64,000 nt of DNA from an uncultured Roseovarius sp. (lineage in GTDB: Bacteria; Pseudomonadota; Alphaproteobacteria; Rhodobacterales; Rhodobacteraceae): contig CANMOU010000002.1 of the NCBI GenBank assembly GCA_947499555.1, positions 321,001 through 385,000 of the forward strand. Reading direction: 5' to 3'. The number at the start of each line of letters is the position of its first letter. Position 1 is the first letter of the stretch. This document shows, piece after piece, positions 1 through 10,026 of this stretch. Under the pieces are notes generated by a model. That model was not told the DNA's origin and ran no database searches. It saw nothing but the letters and a program-made list of their open reading frames with translations. The position numbers and the translations under genes are program-made.

Positions 1-519
1 ATCGGTGCCCTGGGGTTCGCAGGGCTTGTGGCCGGTGTCATCGGCGTGGGGATCATCATGGGCTCCCGCTTGCAAGGGGGTGCAGATCTCTACGGCATCG
101 CTCTCTGTGTCGCCGGTGTCATCGCGCTTACCTTTGCCACGCTGTCGGTGCGCGGGGCCACGTCAGGTGGCAATTTCTTGATGATTGTTGGCCTTCAGAT
201 GCTGGTCGGAAGTGCCGTCTTGGGCGTTGTGGGCCTCACGACAGAAACACTCGAAGTGACATGGTCCTGGCAACTGATTGCGGCGTTTGCCTACACCACG
301 CTGATCCCCGGGCTGGCCGCCACGCTGGTCTGGTTCTGGCTGGTCAATCGCATCGGCGCGATCAAGGCCGCGACTTTCCATTTTCTGAACCCGTTTCTCG
401 GCGTGCTCATCGCCGCACTGATCCTGAGTGAGGCCTTGCGGCTCTGGGACATCGTCGGCGTCGCCATTGTCACACTGGGCATTCTCGCGGTGCAGCTGTC
501 ACGGCAAAAGGCGCGCTGA
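1..519 (+). CDS. EamA/DMT-family transporter, C-terminal part
   Basis: The frame is open from the first base of the window, so the gene starts upstream; 172 residues are visible. The protein is almost wholly hydrophobic, with about five membrane segments separated by short loops. It ends in the pattern typical of a second EamA repeat: a conserved region reading FHFLNPFLGVLIAAL, then a last helix and a short basic tail (LSRQKAR). EamA proteins are inner-membrane metabolite exporters or importers; the substrate cannot be read from sequence. A GTG at 28 would be an internal codon rather than a start. Confidence 0.8.
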   Translation: MGALGFAGLVAGVIGVGIIMGSRLQGGADLYGIALCVAGVIALTFATLSVRGATSGGNFLMIVGLQMLVGSAVLGVVGLTTETLEVTWSWQLIAAFAYTTLIPGLAATLVWFWLVNRIGAIKAATFHFLNPFLGVLIAALILSEALRLWDIVGVAIVTLGILAVQLSRQKAR

Positions 520-581
520 GTTTCGAACTACGTCTTCCGGGCTGACCCCGTTATGATGCCGCAAAGGGGGGCCAACAGACC

Positions 582-1358
582 ATGCTCCGTTTCGATGAAG
601 AAACCATGCGGATACTCGACACGTGTTACGTGGGAGCTGACATCACGCGACGCAGGCAGGCCAATTTCGATGCGCTGCTGCCAAAAGCAGGTGAAACCAT
701 ACTGGACATAGGCTGCGGCAACGGTCTTCTGACGGCCGAACTGGCCCGGGCGGTTGGCAAAGATGGCCAGGTCATCGGCATCGATCCCAGTGACGATATG
801 AGGAAAGCCGCCACGGCGCGGCTGGACGGTCTTGCGAATGTCGATATCCGAAGCGGGACATCAGATGACACCGGCCTGCCTGATGAGAGCGTAGACAAGG
901 CAGTTTCTGTTCAGGTTTTCGAATATCTTGACGACCTGCCCGCCGCAGCGCGAGAGTGCTATCGCATATTGCGGCCGGGTGGACGGCTTGTCGTGGGCGA
1001 TATGCATTATGATGCGTTCGTGTGGCATAGCGATGATCCGGACCGCATGGCATTGATGCGCCGCGCCTGGGACCATCATTTCACAGAAGGGCGCGTACCT
1101 GCGATCCTGCCGGACGTCCTGCGCAAAGCCGGGTTCATTGTCGAAGAGATCATTCCGAATACGTTCTGCGATCATACGCTGAAGCCTGACGGTCTGGCGC
1201 TCATGATGTTGCGCCTCATGGAGCGATTTGCAGCAGATAACGGCCATGTTTCACCAAAGATATGCCGCGCCTGGGCCGAAGAGCAGGAACAACTGGCCCG
1301 GGACGGGCGGTTTTTCTTCTCGATGACCCATTTCGTCCTGCGCGCCCGCAAGCCCTGA
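582..1358 (+). CDS. class I SAM-dependent methyltransferase
   Basis: A 258-residue cytosolic protein with a Rossmann SAM-binding fold. Motif I is LDIGCGNGLLTAELA at about residues 41-55, followed by the acidic strand end GIDPSDDM, and later LRPGGRLVVGDMHYD, the usual post-motif region. This resembles the UbiE/Methyltransf_11 group acting on small molecules. The substrate is unknown and the neighbours (a DMT transporter and aroC) do not help. A purine-rich AAAGGGGGG lies rather far upstream of the ATG. The gene is convergent with aroC. Confidence 0.8.
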   Translation: MLRFDEETMRILDTCYVGADITRRRQANFDALLPKAGETILDIGCGNGLLTAELARAVGKDGQVIGIDPSDDMRKAATARLDGLANVDIRSGTSDDTGLPDESVDKAVSVQVFEYLDDLPAAARECYRILRPGGRLVVGDMHYDAFVWHSDDPDRMALMRRAWDHHFTEGRVPAILPDVLRKAGFIVEEIIPNTFCDHTLKPDGLALMMLRLMERFAADNGHVSPKICRAWAEEQEQLARDGRFFFSMTHFVLRARKP

Positions 1359-1398
1359 CGGTGTGATGTCCACCCAGAGCGCCGCCTTGAGGCCAGCC

Positions 1399-1430
1399 GC
1401 TTCTTTCTTGTCCGAAATACCCCCGCCGGA
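1399..1430. repeat. copy 1 of a recurring intergenic motif
   Basis: GCTTCTTTCTTGTC followed by CGAAATACCC and a GCCGGAGGC tail. Nearly the same word recurs at 15616-15639 and 19283-19307, always between genes. It is a family of short dispersed intergenic elements; the function is unknown. Confidence 0.6.
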
Positions 1431-1434
1431 GGCC

Positions 1435-1478
1435 CCGGAATTTACGAAATTCCGGCCCGTTTTCCGTTACGGAAAACG
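1435..1478. repeat. tandem pair of perfect hairpins
   Basis: Two adjacent palindromes with 9-bp stems and 3-nt loops: CCGGAATTT-acg-AAATTCCGG (1435-1455) and CGTTTTCCG-tta-CGGAAAACG (1458-1478). They lie between the convergent ends of the methyltransferase gene and aroC. They could act as a bidirectional transcript end or a REP-like doublet; there is no clear U-tract. Compare the doublet at 10027-10072. Confidence 0.6.
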
Positions 1479-1483
1479 CTGCC

Positions 1484-2587
1484 CTACCCGATCGTTCCGC
1501 GTGGGCCGTCGCCCACCTGACCGCGATGCAAGAGCAGATGATCAAGGATCACACAGGCCATCATCGCCTCACCCACCGGCACAGCGCGGATACCCACACA
1601 GGGATCATGCCGTCCTTTAGTCACGACTTCCGTGGCACTGCCATCCATGCGGATGGATTTGCGTGGTGTCAGGATCGAGGAGGTAGGCTTCACGGCAAAA
1701 CGAACCACGATGTCCTGGCCGGTCGAAATACCCCCCAGAATGCCCCCTGCATGGTTTGAACTGTACCGAGGCCCATCCTCGCCCATGAAAATCTCATCGG
1801 CATTGTCGGTACCTCTGAGACGCGCCGCCGCCATGCCTTCGCCGATTTCAACACCCTTCACGGCATTGATGCTCATCATTGCGGCCGCGAGGTCGGTGTC
1901 AAGTTTGCCGTAAACCGGCGCGCCCAACCCGGCAGGCGCGCCACGGCAAACCAATTCAATCTCGGCTCCAACGGAATTCTGCGCCTTCCGGATACCCTGG
2001 AGATAGTCCTCCCATTCCGGCACAGCCCTGGCATCGGGCAGGAAGAAATCATTGCGGTCGATCTCGGCCCAGTCAATCCGGGTCCGGTCGATCTCAACCT
2101 CGCCCATGCGCGTCATGTAGCCCTTGATCTCAAGCCCTGGCGCAAGCTGCTTCAAAGCCGCCCGCGCCAAGCCACCTGCCGCCACGCGGGCCGCGGTCTC
2201 ACGCGCCGAGCTGCGCCCGCCGCCACGGTAATCGCGGATGCCGTATTTCTGGTGATATGTGATATCGGCATGGCCGGGGCGGAACGTCTGGGCAATGTCC
2301 CCGTAATCCTTGCTGCGCTGGTCGGTATTCTCGATCATCAACTGCACCGGCGTGCCGGTGGTCTGGCCTTCAAACACACCTGACAGGATTTTCACCGCGT
2401 CCGCCTCTTTGCGCTGCGTGGTAAACTTGCTTTGGCCAGGTCGACGTTTGTCGAGAAAACTCTGGATGAACGCCTCATCCACCGCCACACCCGGAGGGCA
2501 ACCATCCACTGTCGCACCCAAGGCTGGTCCGTGGCTTTCGCCCCAGGTGGTGACGCGAAACAGATGTCCGAATGTATTGAGGCTCAT
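1484..2587 (-). CDS. aroC: chorismate synthase
   Basis: Converts 5-enolpyruvylshikimate-3-phosphate to chorismate, the last step of the shikimate pathway; it needs reduced FMN. The 367-residue protein starts [20 protein letters not shown], the family N-terminal signature, and carries [18 protein letters not shown] (flavin and phosphate binding) and a C-terminal [18 protein letters not shown]. The ATG at 2587 is preferred over an in-frame upstream start because AAGGAGATT lies just before it and the family signature begins there. It is transcribed alone, leftwards. A chorismate mutase, a consumer of its product, is encoded at 21578-21874. Confidence 0.97.
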   Translation of the reverse strand: MSLNTFGHLFRVTTWGESHGPALGATVDGCPPGVAVDEAFIQSFLDKRRPGQSKFTTQRKEADAVKILSGVFEGQTTGTPVQLMIENTDQRSKDYGDIAQTFRPGHADITYHQKYGIRDYRGGGRSSARETAARVAAGGLARAALKQLAPGLEIKGYMTRMGEVEIDRTRIDWAEIDRNDFFLPDARAVPEWEDYLQGIRKAQNSVGAEIELVCRGAPAGLGAPVYGKLDTDLAAAMMSINAVKGVEIGEGMAAARLRGTDNADEIFMGEDGPRYSSNHAGGILGGISTGQDIVVRFAVKPTSSILTPRKSIRMDGSATEVVTKGRHDPCVGIRAVPVGEAMMACVILDHLLLHRGQVGDGPRGTIG

Positions 2588-3161
2588 GCCCAATCTCCTT
2601 TGAAAAAGGGACTTATCCGGGCCACGCCCTTGCCTCAAGCGATTTCGCCGTCCCGGACCGTCTGGGACGCGGATCGATGCAAAGCTGCAAAGGCTGCGCT
2701 TGCTTCAACACGAATTCTCCCGGCAGCGAATCAGTTTCTGTTGACCGATTCGAATCACTTCGCCTATACCTTTTGAAAGCGGGGAGACAGCCGGGCGACG
2801 CGGACCTCAAATCAGGCCGAAAGTCGCGGGCAAGCTGCCCGAACTCGCGCAGGATGGCTTTGAATGGTTATTGGATGTCTCGGTACTGCACTTGCGCTGA
2901 CAACCCTCATGATATGCGCATTGGATGACGCGAGGCCGATAGAGCCTGCGCGATCTCGAATACGACACTGATTTTTTCGAACACTGGTATTTTCCGAACA
3001 CTGGCAGGACTGACTGAGGGGCCGAACCAACGGCCCCCTGTCATTTGGGGCGGTATAGAAGGCTTTCTTCAAGCAAAGCGTCAAATTTCATTTTTGTTTG
3101 ATCACAAGCGTCTTGATGCTAAAATTTCGAACAAGCTCAATGTCAAATTCGAAACTTGTCG
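2588..3161. other. gene-free stretch upstream of aroC
   Basis: No convincing gene. Short open frames on both strands here are rich in Cys, Arg and Ser and overlap each other. Visible structures are a hairpin CGGGCA-agc-TGCCCG at 2828-2842 and a GC-rich stem GGGGCCG-aaccaa-CGGCCCC at 3018-3037. Base composition falls towards the lipoprotein gene. The aroC promoter must lie in the left part. Confidence 0.5.
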
Positions 3162-3803
3162 TTACTGAGAGTTGCTGGAAGCGTTTTTGTTGGCTTCACT
3201 TTCAACAATCCTTGCTTCAGAATCTGCGATCACTGCTCTTGCTTCTGAGTTGGCGATGGAAGCAACAGTTGCGAGATTAGAAGGCAGTTTTTCAATCTCA
3301 TTGTTTACCATAGCGGCTGTCAATCGAACGACCTCCGAACGCATTTGCGAGTATTGCGCTTCGCTTATAGTCCCATTCAGCCTCTCTATACAGAGATAGA
3401 ACATCTGGTCGCGCATGAATTGCAGTCCCTGGGATCTCCTGGTCAATTGTGCTACAGCAGTTGAAAGGCTCCTTGAAGCGGCTAAAGATTGAGAGCTACC
3501 ACTGGGGCTGTTATTTGCGGCGGCCAATGACTGGCTTCGAGCAAAAGACTCTGCCACATCCGCAGGTGGCTCTGCACAGATATCCATGAAGTTCCGATTT
3601 CCCTTGTGCTGAGAAACGTTAATGAAAACCGACCTTCGGTCTGGCCGCGTTGAGAGAACAGCATATCTTGCGTTCCCAAACCTTGCATCGCTTCTAATGT
3701 AATCCTCAGTTACCGGATTTGTTTCTCTATCAGTGAGAATCCGTGTTCCGCATCCTGCCAATAGTAGTACGAACGCAAACAAAAGTTTCGCCCCAATTTT
3801 CAT
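3162..3803 (-). CDS. hypothetical lipoprotein, AT-rich
   Basis: A 213-residue protein with a lipoprotein signal: MKIGAKLLFAFVLLLAGC, in which the lipobox LLAGC places the acylated Cys at residue 18. The mature part includes a Ser/Ala/Gln-rich central region and a helical C-terminus rich in SEARAVIADSEARI-type heptads, suggesting a coiled coil in the periplasm. The ATG at 3803 is preferred to one at 3818 because it starts directly at the signal peptide and has GGTGGGG upstream. Codon use is visibly AT-richer than in flanking genes, so recent transfer is likely. No family was recognised. Confidence 0.65.
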   Translation of the reverse strand: MKIGAKLLFAFVLLLAGCGTRILTDRETNPVTEDYIRSDARFGNARYAVLSTRPDRRSVFINVSQHKGNRNFMDICAEPPADVAESFARSQSLAAANNSPSGSSQSLAASRSLSTAVAQLTRRSQGLQFMRDQMFYLCIERLNGTISEAQYSQMRSEVVRLTAAMVNNEIEKLPSNLATVASIANSEARAVIADSEARIVESEANKNASSNSQ

Positions 3804-3942
3804 GTCTAACCCCACCATAAGTTGATGGCTCTACATGAGAACACGCAGAATTTGTGCAGTCAAGACACGATCAGGCCGAAGTTGCTTTGCAAATTAGAGT
3901 TGCATTGTTGGTCTGACTTGCATTGCTCGGTCACACCACCCA

Positions 3943-5247
3943 TCAACAAACCCCCGAAAACGCCGCATCCAAACCTTCGGCCACGCTGTCCACATCCTCC
4001 AAGGACAGGCACATCGGCGGCACCATGCGCAAACAAGACCGATGAGGTCCGGATTTGGATAGGATCAGTCCGGCATCGCGGGTTTTTTCAAACACCGCCG
4101 CTGTGACATACTCATCGGGTTCCTTGGTCTTACGGTCCTTCACCATCTCGATGGCCAGCATCAGGCCCCGGCCCCGCACGTCGCCGATTGCCGCGTGTTT
4201 GTCCTTCAGCTCAAGCAGTCGTGCCAACAGGGCCGCCCCTACCTCGCGGGCATTCTCCTGCACCTTGTCGCGGCGGATGACTTCCAGCACCGCACGCCCC
4301 GCCGCACAGCTTGTGGGGTTGGCACCGTAGGTGTGGAACATGAACTTCTCGGCCATGGGCCCTGCTACGGCCTTGCGAGCCACCACAGCGCCAAGCGGGA
4401 AGCCATTGCCGATCCCCTTGGCCATAACCACGATATCCGGGACCACGCCATCCGCCTCGAACCCCCACATGTGATCCCCGGTGCGACCAAAGCCCGATTG
4501 CACCTCATCGGCAATGTAGAGCCCGCCTGCCGCGCGCACGCGTTCGGCGGCACCGGACATGTACCCTTTGGGCATCTCGATGATCCCGCCATAGCCCTGC
4601 ACGCTTTCCACCAACATGCCAGCCACGCGGCCCGTGGTGGCCGTGGCAATGGCGCGCTCGATCTCATCGAGATAGGGCGCCGCGCCTGCATTCTCGCCAA
4701 AGATTCCGCGATACTGGTTTGGCTCGGCCACAAAGGCCACATGCCCCGGCATGCCCGGATGCCGCCAGCCTGCAATGCCTGTTACCGATTGCGCCGCCGC
4801 AGTCGGGCCGTGATAGGACGTGCGCAGCGCAAGCAAGTCGAGATTGCCGGTATAGGTCCGCGCCATGGTCATCGCCAGATCAATCGCCTCGGCGCCCGAG
4901 TTGGTGAAATGCACCACCCAGTCTTCGCCCTTGGGCATGGTCGCCGCCAGTTCCTCGGCCAGATGCGCAGGTGTGGGGTGATAGAACATCGTCGTGCAAT
5001 GGGTAAGCGTTTGCGCCTGCTCGGTTGCGGCAGCCACCACATCGGGGTGCGAATGGCCCACCGAGATACAGACATTCATGCCCAGCAAGTCGATATATTT
5101 GCGATCTTCCGCATCCCAGAGATACTGCATCGACCCGCGTTTGAAGACCATCGGCTCTTTGAAGGGGACAAATTTCGACTGCGACGCAGCGTAATACTGC
5201 GCGCGCCGGGCCGCTGTGGCTTTGATTGACCAATCGGTGTCTAGCAT
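3943..5247 (-). CDS. class III aminotransferase, AGXT2-like
   Basis: A 434-residue PLP enzyme of the omega-aminotransferase class. Motifs: NSGAEA (116-121) for the PLP phosphate, ADEVQSGFGRTG with Asp247, and AKGIGNG with the Schiff-base Lys277. Overall it resembles alanine-glyoxylate aminotransferase 2. The stop of the upstream dehydrogenase and this ATG overlap as TGATG, so translation is coupled, and AAAGGATGAAG provides the ribosome site. As the last gene of the demethylation operon it may interconvert glycine and glyoxylate or a similar amino acid released by demethylation; that role is inferred from context only. Confidence 0.85.
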   Translation of the reverse strand: MLDTDWSIKATAARRAQYYAASQSKFVPFKEPMVFKRGSMQYLWDAEDRKYIDLLGMNVCISVGHSHPDVVAAATEQAQTLTHCTTMFYHPTPAHLAEELAATMPKGEDWVVHFTNSGAEAIDLAMTMARTYTGNLDLLALRTSYHGPTAAAQSVTGIAGWRHPGMPGHVAFVAEPNQYRGIFGENAGAAPYLDEIERAIATATTGRVAGMLVESVQGYGGIIEMPKGYMSGAAERVRAAGGLYIADEVQSGFGRTGDHMWGFEADGVVPDIVVMAKGIGNGFPLGAVVARKAVAGPMAEKFMFHTYGANPTSCAAGRAVLEVIRRDKVQENAREVGAALLARLLELKDKHAAIGDVRGRGLMLAIEMVKDRKTKEPDEYVTAAVFEKTRDAGLILSKSGPHRSCLRMVPPMCLSLEDVDSVAEGLDAAFSGVC

Positions 5248-7643
5248 CACTTCATCCTTTCATTGTCCGGATCATATGGCGCGCGCTCGAGGATACGCGC
5301 GGCGCGCCGTTGGCCCAAAATGTCAACGCTCAGGCCATCGCGGGCCTCAGGGTCACACAGATAGGCCAGCGCCAGCGCCTTGCCGGTGCGATGACCATAG
5401 GCTCCTGATGTCACGATCCCCACAGAGCGCGCGCCATGCCAAAGGCCATGGGCGTAAAACGGATCGACCTCACCCGCTTCGATCTCCAGAAGAACCATGT
5501 CCCAGGGCTTATCCGCCTGCCGTGCCAGCATCGCATCGCGCCCAGTAAACTCCCGGCCCTCATGGCGCACGAGATAGCCCAGCCCCGCCTCCAGCGGGCT
5601 GCGCTCAGTGGTCAGGTCACTGCCCCAAGCGCGATAACCTTTCTCCAGGCGCATCGCATTGGCGGCATAAGCGCCGTAAAAGCCGATGTCATAAGCTTTG
5701 CCTGTATCTTCCAGTGCCAGGAACAACGCGACTGCATGCTCCCGCGCCACATGCAATTCCCAGCCAAGCTCACCCACATAGGACACGCGCAGGGCCCGCA
5801 CCGGAAATTCTGCCAAAGTGATCTCGCGCACGCTGAGCCACTTTCCGAGGTCGTCATCTGTCAGTGCCCCCAGCACCTCACGCGCCCTCGGCCCCATCAG
5901 CCCGATGACCGCCAGATCGTCGGTGCGGTTGGTAATCTCAACGTCCCACCCTTCGGCACGCGAGCGCAGCAAATCAAGGTCCATCTCTTCGGCAGCTGCG
6001 GCGGAGGTGAGATACGCTTTTGTTTCACTCACTATGGCAGCTGAGAATTCTGCCGCGACGCCACCCGCCGGTGTCAGAACATGTACCAGGCCGATCCGGC
6101 CCGGCTTTGGGGCTTTGTTGGCTCCAAGCTGCGCAACAAAAGCCGTCACATCCGGGCCTGTAACCTCAAACTTGGAAAACACAGACAGGTCCGCCAGCGC
6201 CACCCGTTCGGACACAGCTGTACATTCCCGGCCCACCGGCTCAAACCAGTTGGCCCTTCGAAACGTTTCATCGGCATGCGCGCCCGGCGCCGCGGCAAAC
6301 CAATTCGGTCGCTCCCAGCCATAGGCCGCCCCCATCGCAGCGCCGCGCTCAACCATCAGATCATGCAACGGGGATTTGCGCAGCCCGCGTCCCGCCGGGC
6401 GTTCCTCATGCGGATAATGCACTCCAAACTGAAGCCCGAAACATTCCACCGCCTTGGCGATCCGGTAGTCGCGGTCCGCCCATTGCCCAAAGCGGCGTGA
6501 ATCCACCGCCAAAGCATCCATCGGCGGCGCGCCATGTGTCATCCAATGGGCCAGGAATTTTCCTGCCCCGCCGCCTTCCATGACCCCCATGGAAGAGCCT
6601 GTCAGAAGCCAGGCGTTCTCTATCCCATGTGCCGGGCCAATCAGCGGGTTGGCATCGGGGCTGAAAGTGATCGGGCCGTTGATGACCGTCTTGACCCCAC
6701 CTTCCGCCAGAGCCGGAATACGCGCCATCGCCGCCTCGATGATATGCTCCACCCGGTCCAGATCAGGCGGCATGAGATCCGCCCCAAACTCTTCGGGAAC
6801 ACCATCGGGCGACCAGACCTGCGCCTCCTGTTCATAAGGCCCAAGGATCAACCCATCCCGCTCCTGTCGCACATACCAGCTTTCTTCAGGGTCGCGGATG
6901 ATCGGCAGTTCAGGCAGACCCCGCGCCTGCCTCTCGGCCACAGCGCTCACCGTATCGGTCACCAGGTACTGATGCAGCACCGGCACCGAGGGCACGTTCA
7001 CGCCCATCATCCGACCAATCTCAAATCCCCAGGTTCCAGCCGCATTGACCAGATGTTTGGCGCGAAAGATGCCTTTGTCCGTCTCAACCACCCAAAGCCC
7101 GGCCTCTTGGCGGATCCCCCTCACCGGGCAGTAGCGTTTGACCACCGCCCCGCCGCGCACAGCCAACTGCGCCATCGCGTTGGTGGCAAGACTTGGGTCC
7201 ACATGCCCGTCATCGGGCTCGTAGATCCCACCGATCAGCCCGTCGAGCTCGGCCAGCGGATGCAACTCGGCAATCCGCTCGGGCGTCAGGATCTCCAGCG
7301 GATAACCTGTAAAGGCCGATAATCCCGCGACATGACGAAACTCATCCATCCGATCAGGATTACGGGTGATGCGCATCGCCCCCGAGGGGTGAAAGCCGCA
7401 GCTTTGGCCCGTCTCTTCCGGCAGGATATCGCGGTAAAGCCGCACGGAGGTGGCGCGCAGTTCCTGAATGGTGGGATTATGGGCAAAATGCGTGCAGAGC
7501 CCCGCCGCATGCCAGGTCGAGCCATGGGTGAGGTCATTCTTCTCCAAAAGCACCACATCCCGCCAGCTCTGCTTGACCAGATGATAGAGCAGCGAACACC
7601 CCATGGCCCCAGCACCGATGATGATGACCTGCGCGTCGCTCAT
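5247..7643 (-). CDS. FAD dehydrogenase-GcvT fusion, dimethylglycine/sarcosine dehydrogenase-like (paralogue 1)
   Basis: A 798-residue protein. The N-terminal DAO domain begins VIIIGAGAMGCSLLYHL, a dinucleotide-binding GxGxxG, and contains STWHAAG near residue 43, the covalent-flavin region of dimethylglycine dehydrogenases. The second half is a GcvT-type folate-binding domain (GLMGPRAREVLG, SYVGELGWELHV) ending with a barrel domain. Family members oxidise N-methyl groups and hand the one-carbon unit to tetrahydrofolate. The start overlaps the stop of paralogue 2 by four bases (ATGA) and the end overlaps the aminotransferase start. The exact N-methyl substrate cannot be assigned. Confidence 0.88.
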   Translation of the reverse strand: MSDAQVIIIGAGAMGCSLLYHLVKQSWRDVVLLEKNDLTHGSTWHAAGLCTHFAHNPTIQELRATSVRLYRDILPEETGQSCGFHPSGAMRITRNPDRMDEFRHVAGLSAFTGYPLEILTPERIAELHPLAELDGLIGGIYEPDDGHVDPSLATNAMAQLAVRGGAVVKRYCPVRGIRQEAGLWVVETDKGIFRAKHLVNAAGTWGFEIGRMMGVNVPSVPVLHQYLVTDTVSAVAERQARGLPELPIIRDPEESWYVRQERDGLILGPYEQEAQVWSPDGVPEEFGADLMPPDLDRVEHIIEAAMARIPALAEGGVKTVINGPITFSPDANPLIGPAHGIENAWLLTGSSMGVMEGGGAGKFLAHWMTHGAPPMDALAVDSRRFGQWADRDYRIAKAVECFGLQFGVHYPHEERPAGRGLRKSPLHDLMVERGAAMGAAYGWERPNWFAAAPGAHADETFRRANWFEPVGRECTAVSERVALADLSVFSKFEVTGPDVTAFVAQLGANKAPKPGRIGLVHVLTPAGGVAAEFSAAIVSETKAYLTSAAAAEEMDLDLLRSRAEGWDVEITNRTDDLAVIGLMGPRAREVLGALTDDDLGKWLSVREITLAEFPVRALRVSYVGELGWELHVAREHAVALFLALEDTGKAYDIGFYGAYAANAMRLEKGYRAWGSDLTTERSPLEAGLGYLVRHEGREFTGRDAMLARQADKPWDMVLLEIEAGEVDPFYAHGLWHGARSVGIVTSGAYGHRTGKALALAYLCDPEARDGLSVDILGQRRAARILERAPYDPDNERMK

Positions 7644-10009
7644 GCCCGCATCCTCGTGCCATCGGGATCAAAGGGTGGGCGCCTGAGGCGTGTGGCCGGA
7701 TAGCGTTGACCTGCCACGTCAATTTCAAAAGGGCCTTCCGCTGCCGCGTCGATCATTCCGAAACACAGGTCCAGCCCTGTGCGCGGCCCCCGTGCGCCCG
7801 ATGTGGTTAGACCGACGACACGCCCGTCGCACCAGATCGGCTCGTCATGCAGCAAAAGCGGGCCACCGGCGACCTCAAAGAGACATAACCGCTTCGTCAC
7901 CCCTTGGGCCTTCTGTTTCTCCAGCGCGGTCTTGCCTGTGAATTCCTTTGACCAATCGATGGTAAATCCAAGACCCGCTTCCAGCGGTGTGATCTCCGGG
8001 CCAAGATCATGCCCCCAATGCTTGAAGCCCTTCTCGATCCGGCAGCCATCCAGGGCATAATGCCCCATGGGTTTGGAACCGGCAGCGATCAGCGCGTCAA
8101 AGACCAGCCCAGCCTTATCGTTGGATATAGACAACTCCCAGCCCAGCTCGCCCACGAAACTCAACCGTGTCGCGCGCAGTTGCACATCCGCCATGACCAC
8201 GTCTCGCACCGTGCCAAATTTAAATGTATCCCAATCTTCATCGCTCAAGGACGTTAAGACGGATCGCGAACCCGCCCCCATGATGCCAATCACGGCGTCC
8301 TCGTCGGTGTGGTCCATGATGTCGACATCGAAGCCAATCGCCCGGCTTTGTAAGAGGGCCCGATCCCGCCAGCGTGTCGCCGCACCTGAGACAAGCCAGA
8401 ACCGGTCCTTGCCCAGACGCGTGATGGTCACGTCCATCTCAATGCCGCCCGCATCATTCAGGATCGGGGTATAAACCGCCATGCCAAAGGCCACATCCAT
8501 CTGCGCGCAGGTCTGAGCATTCAGAAATGTCAGCGCGCCCGGCCCGCTGATCTCAATCTTTGTGAAGGGCGAGAGATCAAGCAGCACCGCGCCCGTATCC
8601 ATCTCCGCAGCTTCTCGCGCCGCAATGTCCCACCAGGGCTGTGCACCTACTGAATAGGGCAGGTCGCGCTCGGCTGCTTTTTTGGCATACCACAGCCCCC
8701 GCTCCCATCCGGCGGTCACTCCAAAGACAGCGCCCTCACGTGCCCAGCGGTCATGCAAGGCGGAACAGCGCAGGCCCCGTCCCGCCTTGGGCTGCTTGTA
8801 GGGCCAGTGCATCGCCAGAAGATCCGAGACCGCCTCTTCCATCCGCGTCGCCATATGTGCGTCGCTGGCTGCCCAGGGGTCTGCACGCGCCACATCAACT
8901 TCCCAGGCGTCCCATTCCGGTGTGCCGTCGATCATCCAGCCCGACAACAGCCGGCCCACCCCCGCCGAGGACATGACACCCACCGAATTCATCCCCGCAG
9001 CGACATACAGCCCCTCAACCTCCGGCGCAGGTCCAATCAGTGGCCTTGTGTCATGGGTAAAACTTTCCGGGCCGTTCATGAAATGCTGTATGCCGGTCCT
9101 TTCCAGCGCAGGCATCAGATCAAGCGCGGCCTGCATGAAGGGGGCAAATTGCTCCCAATCCTCGGGTAGTTCCAGAAAGGGCCTGTCGCCCTCTGGCCCG
9201 AACGCGTCCCAGCATTTGGCGTGGGGCTCAAACCCACCGATCACAAGCTTGCCCGCTTCGCCCTTGATATAGATGCCGGTGTCCATATCGCGGATGACCG
9301 GGAAGGGATCGGGCAAATCCGGCATGGGCTCAGTGACCACATACATATGCTCTACCGCCTGCAACGGCAGATGCAGGCCCGCGCTGGCGGCAAGTGGTTT
9401 GGACCAAGCCCCGGCGCAGATCGCCACTTGCCGCGCTTCAATGAGCGTGTTGTCGGCTAGCCGCACCCCGGTGACACGGCCATCAGCGGTCTCGATTCCT
9501 GAGACAGCCACGCCTTCTTTGATCTCCGCACCCCGCGTTTTCGCCGCACGCGCGTAGGCCATGCAAAGATCCACCGGGTTCACATTGGCATCTTCGGCCA
9601 CAGACATCATCCCGACATGACCGCTGAGGTCCAGACCAGGAACATCCACTGCGCTTGGCGTTATGATTTCAGGCGACAGCCCCGACAGCCGCCCCAAAGC
9701 GGCGATCCGGCGAAGCTCGTCCATCCGTTCCGGCACACGGGCCAGCCAATAGCCCCCCGTCTGCCGGTACCCGGTACGCATTCCGGTTTCGTCCTCAAGC
9801 GCAGGATAGAGCGTCAGCGCCTCCATCGCCAGGCGCGTCATATTGGGTGTGGCGCGCAAAGGCCCGACGATCCCCGCCGCATGCCAGCTTGTGCCCGAAG
9901 TCAGGCTGTTACGTTCGACCAGTAGAACATCCTGCGCGCCCCGTTTGGCCAAATGATAGGCAAGGCTCAGCCCGTTGGCACCGCCGCCAATGATCACCAC
10001 TTCAGGCAT
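7640..10009 (-). CDS. FAD dehydrogenase-GcvT fusion, dimethylglycine/sarcosine dehydrogenase-like (paralogue 2)
   Basis: A 789-residue paralogue of the next gene, with the same architecture: a GGGANGLSLAYHLAKRG flavin fold, TSWHAAGIVGPLRATPN, then a GcvT domain (SFVGELGWELSI, EITPLEAGLGFTIDW). The two copies have clearly diverged, which fits sequential oxidation of two different methylated amines rather than a recent duplication. GAGGGGG lies before the ATG at 10009. It follows the MttB-family gene after a 78-bp gap holding two hairpins. Soluble and cytosolic; electrons probably pass from FAD to an electron-transfer flavoprotein. Confidence 0.88.
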   Translation of the reverse strand: MPEVVIIGGGANGLSLAYHLAKRGAQDVLLVERNSLTSGTSWHAAGIVGPLRATPNMTRLAMEALTLYPALEDETGMRTGYRQTGGYWLARVPERMDELRRIAALGRLSGLSPEIITPSAVDVPGLDLSGHVGMMSVAEDANVNPVDLCMAYARAAKTRGAEIKEGVAVSGIETADGRVTGVRLADNTLIEARQVAICAGAWSKPLAASAGLHLPLQAVEHMYVVTEPMPDLPDPFPVIRDMDTGIYIKGEAGKLVIGGFEPHAKCWDAFGPEGDRPFLELPEDWEQFAPFMQAALDLMPALERTGIQHFMNGPESFTHDTRPLIGPAPEVEGLYVAAGMNSVGVMSSAGVGRLLSGWMIDGTPEWDAWEVDVARADPWAASDAHMATRMEEAVSDLLAMHWPYKQPKAGRGLRCSALHDRWAREGAVFGVTAGWERGLWYAKKAAERDLPYSVGAQPWWDIAAREAAEMDTGAVLLDLSPFTKIEISGPGALTFLNAQTCAQMDVAFGMAVYTPILNDAGGIEMDVTITRLGKDRFWLVSGAATRWRDRALLQSRAIGFDVDIMDHTDEDAVIGIMGAGSRSVLTSLSDEDWDTFKFGTVRDVVMADVQLRATRLSFVGELGWELSISNDKAGLVFDALIAAGSKPMGHYALDGCRIEKGFKHWGHDLGPEITPLEAGLGFTIDWSKEFTGKTALEKQKAQGVTKRLCLFEVAGGPLLLHDEPIWCDGRVVGLTTSGARGPRTGLDLCFGMIDAAAEGPFEIDVAGQRYPATRLRRPPFDPDGTRMRA

Positions 10010-10026
10010 GCGGCCCCCTCAGAAGC

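Noticed and set aside
2741-2760. tRNA T-loop-like GATTCGAATC
   Set aside because: No acceptor stem, anticodon arm or D arm could be placed around it on either strand.
2613-2810. Short minus-strand frame with an RRSDSNR-type phrase
   Set aside because: Such phrases often come from translated non-coding repeats; no start signal and no downstream partner.
4195-5229. Long open frame antisense to the class III aminotransferase
   Set aside because: His/Arg-rich shadow with no start signal; the opposite strand has full PLP motifs.
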